Below are positions 55,610-64,000 of a stretch of 64,000 bases of DNA, piece after piece (position 1 is the first letter of the stretch; every line of letters begins with the position of its first letter). The position numbers and the translations under genes were made by a program. Origin of the DNA: Heracleum sosnowskyi (Eukaryota > Streptophyta > Magnoliopsida > Apiales > Apiaceae). The stretch is taken from the NCBI GenBank assembly GCA_030848705.1, contig CM061236.1:137011970-137075969 (forward strand). Reading direction: 5' to 3'. The notes under the pieces are model-generated. The model searched no databases. It saw only the letters and a program-made list of their open reading frames with translations, and had not been told where the DNA came from.

Positions 55610-57102
55610 TGTTACGACCAAACTCAACACGCAAGTGCACGTGGTCACAAGTAATATAGAGATAAGTAGAGTTCGTTCCCACAGAGACTGCTTGGTTATT
55701 ATAGTTTTGTACCTATGCAACAATGTATGGTTTTTATTCACTGCTAAGACAATTAACAAAATAAGGTTTTGAATAACTAAGATTAACTATGAAGCAATTT
55801 AATAAACTAAGAATTAATTAACTAACAAGATTTGGAATCGAATTACTTATGCAGAGAAAACATGGGATCCTAACTTCATTAAACAATCCATCTATAGTTT
55901 CCAATTCTCTAGCCTTTTCATGTGATTTATTAATACCTGATCGAACACACAAAACTGATATAAGCCAACTTTCGTTGTACCAATACCATCCTAAATAATA
56001 TCCACAATTAAGATAGAAATCACTTAGTCTCCCAATTATGCTTAGTCCTTATATGTCTATAAAGATTGAAAACATAATGGTTGAAGTACAAGCATTCAAT
56101 TGATCACATAGTCGTCATAAAACGGTTAGAGTTACGACACTAATTACGAATGATATTCTCACGCATAAACCTATGCTAGCATGGCAAGTTCTAAACTCTT
56201 AGATCCACTTTCGCTTCAATAAGAATTAACACATAATTACAGGAGTTAGCTACTCTCCTATAACGAATTAAAACAACCATGATAGGATATCGCATCAATC
56301 ACACTATAGGCATCGAGAAAATTCAACAAATAAACTTCATGAATAAATCCGCTAAAACCCCATGACAACGAGTTAGTTCATAATCAAACTAATCGTCACC
56401 ATGGGTTCTAATGTAAACATGATTGAAAGAAAACGAATTATATTGAATAAATAACAAGGGTTCTAAGAATACACCCAACCCAAGCATCCACAAGATAGAA
56501 AGAATACAAGAATAAATTGAAACTATCTTCTTCCTTCTTCTTCGTGCTTTAAAACTCCGTATATGATATGTGATATGTGTCTCTCCCGTTCTCTAGGGTT
56601 TTTTTTCTCTTTATATATGCCTCCAGGTATCCACAAGTCGTACTGAATTGTAATTTTAACTCCCACTCGAAAAATCAGCAAATCGGGTTTAAAACAGGAA
56701 TTTTCGCCAGACATCCCGGCGCTGCCGCGCCACAAATACACAGGAAAGCGGCGCTGCCGCGCCAGACAAATTCTGCTCCTTTTTCCACGGCGCTGCCGCG
56801 CCATAAACAAGCACAAACACGGCGCTGCCGTGCCGTACCTTCTGTCCAGAATTAAAGAAAATGTTGTCCTCTTCGCGTGAGCTGTAAGATCGTCAGAATC
56901 GGACTTGTAGAACTCCAGATATGGCCAAAACCGTGAGAGCTTCGCACCTTACCCGGAAAATCCGAATTTTAATCACATTAACCTCCAACTCTTGATTCTG
57001 CAAAACTTAATGAAAATACATTAAACACACCACATACTTGAGTTCAAGTCATCAATTTAAGCCGATATGAAGCATTCCAAGTGGATAAAAATCCACTTAT
57101 CA
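55610..57102 (-). repeat. 3' LTR of Athila B (left copy)
   Basis: TGTTACGACC...CTTATCA. GGCGCTGCCGCGCC occurs at 56718, 56750, 56789 and, with one change, 56821. ORFs in it are repeat translations. Confidence 0.95.
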
Positions 57103-58585
57103 CACCCCCAAACTTAAACCGATGCTTGTCCTCAAGCATAAATAATATAACTATATACAACTAACTAGTACCACTTCCGTAGGTGATCACAGTTGCATTT
57201 GGCATATGCAACAAGCCCTTTAAACCCCTAGGCAGCCCTAGTGGACGAGTAAGGTCTCGTGAGGGCCTATAGCGAATGTACCCACAAAATCCATCTACTC
57301 ATGCAACTAACAATGCAATGCATGGACGCAACTAATATGAAAATGCAACGATCCCTTCAAACCAACCAAAACCAATCAACAAGCCAACATCTCAAAGAAC
57401 ACAGTCTTCCAAACAGAGTTCGACCAAATTCCCATCGACCAACGAGACAAACACAGAAACGTGCGTGTGTGCGATGCTCACCAATATACTCCCAAACTAA
57501 ATCAAGACCATACCTACTCTTAGCCAAAACAACCACAAGCTTATAAACAAAATGTACTCTAGCCACAAGAAACCACTTAAAGACACCTCAAATATCCACT
57601 TGAGTTAGACAGGAATTCATGCTTTTATAACAAAACAACATACTAAACACAATACGCATGCTTAATTGACCGTGCAATGGCTGAGACCCCTAAAGGCTTA
57701 TACAATAATACCCATGTAGCGAGCGTTAGGTTAGCGGATCCCAGACCGGCAAAGTCTTAGGTCACTAGGCACAAAGTCCCCTAGAACTTAATTGCTCGAG
57801 TATTAAAGAGCTCAACCTGATCAATTCTGCATAAACACAAAACAAACACAACTTTTTTTTTCTTTTTTTTTTTTTTCTTTCTCTTTTTTTATTTCAATTT
57901 CGGAATGAGTGCGCTTTGCCTTTTTCTCATCCCACCCTAGACTACTCATCTTTTCAATGAGCCGGCTACTAGCCATTTGACGCCTAGCCTTTATAACTAG
58001 CATGAAATCCCTGTTTTCCCCCAAACTTAGACTTAAGTGCTTCTTTCAATTTCAAGAGAATAGAAAACATTCTAAATATAAGCAAGTGATTAAATTCTAA
58101 CTTCCAAACAAATATGATCTGATCAAATTCAAAAAGCAACCAATGAGACTTGTGAATTTACAATTGTTTCTGGCATGCAAGTCAATACTTAAAAACTTAA
58201 TCAACCCTCTATTCATCACAACCACACTCCAATCAACATCGACTCACCAACGGAAATAGTCAAGTCCTAAGGGATCATGAAATATGCATGCCATGCAACT
58301 AAAATGACACATATAATAAAAACATAAACAAAATGTCCTACATGAAACAAACATGCAAAATACAAACAAAACATGAATGAATTACCACAAATATGCAAAA
58401 TATGATTTCCTACATGAACACATAACACCACAACACTACTTATCCCCAAATCACCCCCAAACTTAGAATATTCAATGCCCTCATTGAAGGTAATAAGAAA
58501 GATAGTAGAAACATACCTAACACATGGGTTGCCTCCCACGAAGCGCTGTCGTTAACGTCATTTAGCCGGACTCGACTAACCAGAA
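57103..58585 (-). other. Non-coding spacer of Athila B
   Basis: Polypurine side GTTTGGGGGTG on the minus strand next to the LTR. Collinear with the Athila A spacer; 57662-57840 is the best conserved stretch. About 130 bp near 57150-57290 is extra relative to A. Poly-T near 57852-57892. Confidence 0.6.
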
Positions 58586-59676
58586 TCACATTATACTGCC
58601 ACCCTGAGTGGTTGGTGGCCCAAACGGAGGATCCTGATGGTGCTCTCCAAATTCACTTCCTGACAAATTGTTAGCAACAATAACAGGAAAAATAGATGAC
58701 TGTCCAAAATATGCATACCTCAGATGATTTGATGAAGATTTAAGAACGAGATTAGTAGTTTTTTAAATGACGTCTTAAGCCGCACCTGAGAGTTCAAGAG
58801 CTCTGTCAAACCAAGCGACTCGTTTGGCGTATCAAATTTCCTCTTCCAAGGAACTGAATTTAACATCTGAACATGCTCTGCTTTTACCTCCTCACTACGA
58901 GGCTTGCTTAATACACAAACATCGAATGTATCCGACTTCAACAACTGATCAAACGGTTTATTCTAACCAGTATCAACCCCTTCCACTCTAAAACACTTTT
59001 CATTATCCTCCGGAACATTGATGGCCTTAAACACATTAAAGGAGACAGTCCGATCTTGCACTCTCATTGTGAGCTCTCCTTTTTGGACATCGATCATCGT
59101 TTTGCCCGTGGCTAAAAATGGTCTTCCCAAGATGATGGGAATCCTCTTGTCTTCCTCAAAGTCTAGAATAACAAAATCAGCAGGAAAGATGAGCTTACCC
59201 ACTTTTACTAGGACATCTTCCACCACACCTCTTGGACATGTAATTGAACGATCAGCCAGCTGCAATGTCATGTTCGTTGGTTTCGGGTCAGGCAGACCAA
59301 GCTGCTCAAAAACAGATAATGGCATCAAATTTATACTAGCTCCCAAGTCACATAAGCATTTGTCAAAAGACAATTTCCCGATAGTGCAAGGTATTGTAAA
59401 GCTCCCAGGATCCTTGAGTTTCGGAGGCAATTTCTGTTGCAGCACAGCACTGCATTCCTCAGTCAACGCCACAGTTTCCAAATCCTCAAGCTTCAATTTC
59501 CTGGATAAAATACCTTTCATGAACTTGGCATAGCTCGGCATCTGTTCTAGAGCTTCTGCAAAAGGTATATTAATTTGTAACTTCCTGAACACCTCCAGAA
59601 ACCTGTCCAATTTCTTGTCGATCGCTTGCCTGTAGGCTTTTCTTGGATATGGGGGAGGTGGAAAAATCTGTTCGCT
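58586..59676 (-). pseudogene. Athila B aspartic protease and truncated linker
   Basis: Same frame as Gag. LEVFRKLQINIPFAEALEQM, then the active site CLCDLGASINLMPLS (near 59315-59360) with catalytic Asp, then VILDFEEDKRIPIILGRPFL (near 59120-59170). TAG at 58963-58965, a frameshift near 58760, then the pre-RT linker SSSNHLRYAYFGQSS and a Pro/Gly-rich end closing at 58586. RT and later domains are gone; the breakpoint differs from Athila A. The protease domain itself is uninterrupted and could be active if translated. Confidence 0.85.
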
Positions 59677-61227
59677 CTATCTAGTCTGCTCCTGAGAAGA
59701 TTTCTCAACAGACCTCTTGTTATTGTCCCCTTCTTCAACCAACTGCTCAGCTACCAGCTTAGGAATTACCTCTTCTTTTTCTGGGGAGGGCACAAGTAGT
59801 TGTTCCTGGAAATCTTCGTCTTCCTTGGCTGCTAATGTTGGATTGCTTGTGACTCTACCAGACCTGAGTGTTATGGAATTTACCTGCTCTTTAACTTCCC
59901 TCTTGCCTGGATTAACTTCTGGTTCATTAGAAAGAATTCCCTGAGATATTTTCAGCATCGCACTGGTAAGTTGTCCCATCTGATTCTCCACGGTCTTGAG
60001 TGAGACCGCCTGACTTTTAACCATCAACCTCAACTCTTCCAATTCAGATTGTTCTTTAAAAGTTTGACCAGAATTTCCATGAGCTTGTTGAAATCCTGGT
60101 GGCTGAAACTGCTGCTGAAAATTCTGCCCTTGCTGCTGAAAACCTGCAGAGTTGTATGGCCTAGCTTGAAATTGCTGATGCAGTTGTTGTGATTGCTGTA
60201 TGCCACCCTGATTATTGCTCCAACTGAAATTCGGATGATTCCTGTTGCTCGGATGATAAGTATTCGGGGCTGGCTGTTGCTGATTCGGAAAGTTGCTCAC
60301 AAACTGCACTGATTCATTAGAAATGGCACACTGCCTCGTCTCATGTGCACCTGCACATAGCTCACAAACACTAGCTACCTGACGAATCCCATGATTTGCC
60401 AAAGAATCAATCTTCATATTCAATGCCTCTAGCTGAGCCGCTAAAGCTGTAGCTGCACTAACATCAAGAATTCCCGCCACCTTTTGCTGTGGCATTCTCT
60501 GCGTTGGACTCTGATATTCATTTTCTGCCATCATCTCAATCAGATCATATGCTTCCTCGTAGCTTTTAGCCCATAGAGCTCCACCTGATGCTGCATCCAC
60601 CATCGGTCTCGACTGCCACCCCAATCCATTATAAAAACAGTTAATGATCATCCAGTCCGGCATTCCATGATGGGGGCATTTTCCGAGCATCTCTTTATAA
60701 CGCTCCCAAGCTTCACACAATGACTCTCCCTGTGCCTGGGCAAACTGAGCAATAGCATTCCTTATGGCAGCTGTTTTCGCCATAGGAAAGAATTTGGAGA
60801 GAAATTTTTGTGCAAGCTCTTCCCAAGTAGTGATAGACCCAGCCGGTAAAGAATGTAACCAGCCCTTAGCCTTGTCCCTCAAAGAGAATGGAAATAGCCT
60901 CAACTTGATAGCATCATCCGACACACCGTTGAACTTGAAAGTATCGCAAATCTCCATGAAGCTCCGAATGTGCATGTTAGGATCCTCTGTAGCAGCACCC
61001 CCAAACTGAACTGAGTTTTGTACCATCTGAATCGTGCTAGGCTTGATTTCAAAGGTATTGGCTGCAATGGCAGGTCTGACAATGCTCGACTGGATATCAT
61101 TGATCTTTGGCTGAGAATAGTCTTTCAAAGCCTTAGCTGCAGGTGCTACTCCTTCTGGTACGTCTCCCATCTTTACTAACTTTAATCTTTCTTCTTCCAA
61201 TTTACGAGTCTGAGAACGTGTTCGCAT
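59677..61227 (-). CDS. Athila B Gag
   Basis: 516 residues from ATG 61227, intact to TAG 59677-59679, after which the same frame continues into protease. Capsid core: LRLFPFSLRDKAKGWLHSLP near 60870-60930, WERYKEMLGKCPHHGMPDWM near 60640-60710, and a Cys-containing CELCAGAHETRQC (C-X2-C-X4-H-X4-C knuckle) near 60320-60365. The C-terminal half is Gln/Asn-rich, then acidic. It would form the particle and package element RNA. With near-identical LTRs and intact Gag, this is the best candidate in the window for a recently moving element. Confidence 0.9.
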   Translation of the reverse strand: MRTRSQTRKLEEERLKLVKMGDVPEGVAPAAKALKDYSQPKINDIQSSIVRPAIAANTFEIKPSTIQMVQNSVQFGGAATEDPNMHIRSFMEICDTFKFNGVSDDAIKLRLFPFSLRDKAKGWLHSLPAGSITTWEELAQKFLSKFFPMAKTAAIRNAIAQFAQAQGESLCEAWERYKEMLGKCPHHGMPDWMIINCFYNGLGWQSRPMVDAASGGALWAKSYEEAYDLIEMMAENEYQSPTQRMPQQKVAGILDVSAATALAAQLEALNMKIDSLANHGIRQVASVCELCAGAHETRQCAISNESVQFVSNFPNQQQPAPNTYHPSNRNHPNFSWSNNQGGIQQSQQLHQQFQARPYNSAGFQQQGQNFQQQFQPPGFQQAHGNSGQTFKEQSELEELRLMVKSQAVSLKTVENQMGQLTSAMLKISQGILSNEPEVNPGKREVKEQVNSITLRSGRVTSNPTLAAKEDEDFQEQLLVPSPEKEEVIPKLVAEQLVEEGDNNKRSVEKSSQEQTR

Positions 61228-61333
61228 ACACGTTCAAGTACCTGAAACACACAGAACAAACAACTACAATCCGAGTCAGTGAACTCTAACGACCACTGAT
61301 GACAAGCACATAAACTATATAAATAACACCGAG

Positions 61334-61351
61334 TCCCCGGCAGCGGCGCCA
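61334..61351 (-). promoter_or_regulatory. Primer binding site of Athila B
   Basis: Minus strand TGGCGCCGCTGCCGGGGA, six bases inside the LTR, as in Athila A with one base different. Confidence 0.9.
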
Positions 61352-61357
61352 AAAACT

Positions 61358-62850
61358 TGTTACGACCAAACTCAACACGCAAGTGCACGTGGTCACAAGT
61401 AATATAGAGATAAGTAGAGTTCGTTCCCACAGAGACTGCTTGGTTATTATAGTTTTGTACCTATGCAACAATGTATGGTTTTTATTCACTGCTAAGACAA
61501 TTAACAAAATAAGGTTTTGAATAACTAAGATTAACTATGAAGCAATTTAATAAACTAAGAATTAATTAACTAACAAGATTTGGAATCGAATTACTTATGC
61601 AGAGAAAACATGGGATCCTAACTTCATTAAACAATCCATCTATAGTTTCCAATTCTCTAGCCTTTTCATGTGATTTATTAATACCTGATCGAACACACAA
61701 AACTGATATAAGCCAACTTTCGTTGTACCAATACCATCCTAAATAATATCCACAATTAAGATAGAAATCACTTAGTCTCCCAATTATGCTTAGTCCTTAT
61801 ATGTCTATAAAGATTGAAAACATAATGGTTGAAGTACAAGCATTCAATTGATCACATAGTCGTCATAAAACGGTTAGAGTTACGACACTAATTACGAATG
61901 ATATTCTCACGCATAAACCTATGCTAGCATGGCAAGTTCTAAACTCTTAGATCCACTTTCGCTTCAATAAGAATTAACACATAATTACAGGAGTTAGCTA
62001 CTCTCCTATAACGAATTAAAACAACCATGATAGGATATCGCATCAATCACACTATAGGCATCGAGAAAATTCAACAAATAAACTTCATGAATAAATCCGC
62101 TAAAACCCCATGACAACGAGTTAGTTCATAATCAAACTAATCGTCACCATGGGTTCTAATGTAAACATGATTGAAAGAAAACGAATTATATTGAATAAAT
62201 AACAAGGGTTCTAAGAATACACCCAACCCAAGCATCCACAAGATAGAAAGAATACAAGAATAAATTGAAACTATCTTCTTCCTTCTTCTTCGTGCTTTAA
62301 AACTCCGTATATGATATGTGATATGTGTCTCTCCCGTTCTCTAGGGTTTTTTTTCTCTTTATATATGCCTCCAGGTATCCACAAGTCGTACTGAATTGTA
62401 ATTTTAACTCCCACTCGAAAAATCAGCAAATCGGGTTTAAAACAGGAATTTTCGCCAGACATCCCGGCGCTGCCGCGCCACAAATACACAGGAAAGCGGC
62501 GCTGCCGCGCCAGACAAATTCTGCTCCTTTTTCCACGGCGCTGCCGCGCCATAAACAAGCACAAACACGGCGCTGCCGCGCCGTACCTTCTGTCCAGAAT
62601 TAAAGAAAATGTTGTCCTCTTCGCGTGAGCTGTAAGATCGTCAGAATCGGACTTGTAGAACTCCAGATATGGCCAAAACCGTGAGAGCTTCGCACCTTAC
62701 CCGGAAAATCCGAATTTTAATCACATTAACCTCCAACTCTTGATTCTGCAAAACTTAATGAAAATACATTAAACACACCACATACTTGAGTTCAAGTCAT
62801 CAATTTAAGCCGATATGAAGCATTCCAAGTGGATAAAAATCCACTTATCA
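61358..62850 (-). repeat. 5' LTR of Athila B (right copy)
   Basis: 1493 bp, same termini as the left copy. Four intact GGCGCTGCCGCGCC words (62466, 62498, 62537, 62569). Confidence 0.95.
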
Positions 62851-63289
62851 ATCTTTTCCTTATATTTGAAACAACTTTCAGATTTTTGATGATGTACACG
62901 AAGCCTTCCTCTAAAATTTTTTTGAACCGAGAGACCAGAATCTTCGGGATCATCGAGTTGAAATCTTTTTCCGTACTGAAACCAACTCAAATACTTGCAA
63001 CTTGTAAGAAACATTATTATTATCACACTAAATGTATATCAATTAGGTAATTAAAGACAAATCAAGGGTGTTTGAATTATGAATTCGTACAATAATTTAA
63101 AGAGAAGGCAAGAAATAAAAGCACTTACTCTCGAGCTTCGATTTCCAGTGTAGACATGCGGATATCTGTGTGTGTTACGGAGAGTAGGCCGTCGTCGCCG
63201 TGTTTATATCCAAAGGTTTAACGAACCCAACAACACGCAGTTTATGGAATGAATGCATACTGTATCCGTGTGCTCTCCTTTTTCTTGAG

Positions 63290-63985
63290 AATCCCTTTTT
63301 TTTTGGAAAAGTTCTATCAACTTTGAAAATAATAAAAGAAAATTCTATCAATGCTACAAATTCGAAAATAATAAGGAAGTTGTAATTTTCTAAATCAAAG
63401 AAAAGTTCTATCAAGTCCTACAAATTCGAAAATAATAAGGAAGTTGTAATTTTCTAAATCAAAGAAAGTTCTATCAAGTCCTACAAATTCGAAAATAATA
63501 AGGAAGTTGTAATTTTCTAAATCAAAGAAAGTTCTATCAAATTTAAAAATAATAAAAGAAAGTTCTATCAAGTTTGAAAATAATAAAAGTGTAATGTTCA
63601 ATTTCATTCCTACAAAATCGAAAATAATAAAGGAAGTTGTAATTATTAAAATTAAAAATTGTGAAAAATTGAGAAAATTAAGTTGTAATTTTCTAAATCA
63701 AAGAAAGTTCTTTCAAGTCCTACAAATTCGAAAATAATAAGGAAGTTGTAATTTTCTAAATCAAATAAAGTTCTATCAAGTCCTACAAATTCGAAAATAA
63801 TAAGGAAGTTGTAATTTTCTAAATCAAATAAAGTTCTATCAAATTTAAAAATAATAAAAGAAAGTTCTATCAAGTTTGAAAATAATAAAAGTGTAATTTT
63901 CAATTTCATTCCTACAAAATCGAAAATAATAAAGGAAGTTGTAATTATTAAAATTAAAAATTGTGAAAAATTGAGAAAATTAGAA
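63290..63985. repeat. Tandem repeats with a 303-bp higher-order period
   Basis: A basic unit of about 63 bp around TCCTACAAATTCGAAAATAA then GGAAGTTGTAATTTTCTAAA recurs at 63418, 63479, 63718 and 63781, with diverged units between. The whole block from about 63380 repeats from about 63683: GTGTAAT(G/T)TTCAATTTC at 63588 and 63891. It lies upstream of the RPA-like first exon. Confidence 0.85.
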
Positions 63986-64000
63986 AAATAGAACGGAGCG

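Larger units (their letters stand above)
55610..62850 (-). mobile_element. Non-autonomous Athila-type Gypsy element (Athila B), very young
   Basis: Exact ATCTT target duplication (55605-55609 and 62851-62855). Both LTRs are 1493 bp; I found one difference on line-by-line comparison (T at 56831, C at the matching 62579). The Athila primer site is present. Gag and protease are in one frame with two TAGs; RT, RNase H and integrase are absent. Confidence 0.95.
55006..63157 (-). pseudogene. RPA/DUF223-like OB-fold gene, at least 4 exons, split by Athila B
   Basis: Exon 1 63129-63157 (ATG, MSTLEIEAR, donor GTAAGT). Exon 2 62975-62851 continuing at 55604-55460. Exon 3 55354-55267 (donor GTAAGT). 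Exon 4 about 55133-55006 (donor GTAATT). Splice phases agree at every junction. Motifs: IPKILVSRFKKILEEGFVYI (exon 2), HGFQFICPDMIDALIN (exon 2), VGCLTYLGDIKVV (exon 3), ITLW...KKDCGPYIIIVTST (exon 4). These fit the plant replication protein A 70-like / DUF223 single-stranded DNA-binding OB-folds, also carried by plant Helitrons. Damage: a frameshift near 55530, TGA at 55300-55302, and the 7.2-kb Athila B insertion in exon 2. Downstream exons were not found. TATAAAC on the minus strand near 63205-63211 may be its promoter. Confidence 0.7.
53733..64000 (-). mobile_element. Candidate minus-strand Helitron body with RPA-like pseudogene
   Basis: On the minus strand the left end reads CGCT-GCGA-AGCG (hairpin), then CGACTTAGTAAA and CTAG (53736 down to 53733), then T. 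This is a Helitron-like 3' terminus. The RPA/DUF223-like pseudogene lies inside on the same strand, where plant Helitrons may carry such genes. The 5' terminus and Rep/helicase are not in view, so extent and type are unproven. Athila B is inserted within. Confidence 0.4.

Noticed and set aside
56523..56855. Arg-rich ORFs of 97 and 92 codons, identical in both LTRs
   Set aside because: They translate the GGCGCTGCCGCGCC repeats of the Athila B LTR; duplicated at 62271-62603 only because LTRs are identical.
63129..63157. First exon taken as the start of a SMU1-like WD40 gene
   Set aside because: MSTLEIEAR resembles the SMU1 start, but the phase-matched next exon carries RPA/DUF223 motifs, not the SMU1 N-terminal domain.
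63395..63909. Repeated DLENYNFLIIFEF-type peptide ORFs
   Set aside because: Translations of the 63-bp tandem units in an AT-rich block.

Overview
This is a plant nuclear window, most likely from a large, repeat-rich eudicot genome. The evidence is dense plant-type LTR retrotransposons (Copia; Gypsy Tat and Athila), CACTA, hAT and Stowaway elements, Helitrons, AT-rich spacers, and a single-exon CBF/DREB1 transcription factor. I see one intact host gene (CBF/DREB1-like, 42683-43342, + strand). Almost everything else is mobile DNA or its debris.

Layout. 1-11222 is a nest. A minus-strand Tat-type Gypsy element (about 5128-11222 in view) is cut by a plus-strand Copia (3' LTR 3974-5127), which is itself cut by a minus-strand SIRE-like Copia (1 to about 3245) whose gag-integrase frame is fully open. 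A 615-bp hAT-type element sits in the Gypsy reverse transcriptase. 11223-16692 is AT-rich debris: diverged tandem repeats, Helitron-like ends and a TRIM-like direct repeat. 16693-40090 is a second Tat Gypsy, here called B. It holds Copia C (about 20623-36886), whose 5' LTR holds Athila A (22061-29415, target duplication CCATC): three layers. LTR divergence falls in the same order (about 4%, 1.5-2%, 1%).

40091-43974 carries a Stowaway MITE and the CBF gene. 43975-47516 is a non-autonomous CACTA element with target duplication TTA. 47777-53736 is a run of a long-TIR MITE and abutting Helitron ends. From 53733 rightwards a minus-strand Helitron-like body contains a multi-exon RPA/DUF223-like pseudogene (55006-63157). 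That pseudogene is split by Athila B (55610-62850, target duplication ATCTT), a very young insertion with one LTR difference noticed in 1493 bp. The right edge is a tandem-repeat block with a 303-bp higher-order period.

How the parts relate. Athila A and B both keep LTRs, primer site, Gag and protease but have lost reverse transcriptase, RNase H and integrase core at different breakpoints. They would need enzymes from a full-length relative. The Copia C leader RNA holds the most unusual signal: three successive palindromes with a shared arm, then four hairpins with different stems around a conserved CGTGCTACAGCCG loop. Most in-frame stops in these elements are TAG where a CAG or TGG codon is expected, fitting methylation-driven C-to-T decay.

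All boundaries, identities and splice sites were read by eye. No database search or folding program was run, and lineage names rest on recognised motifs.
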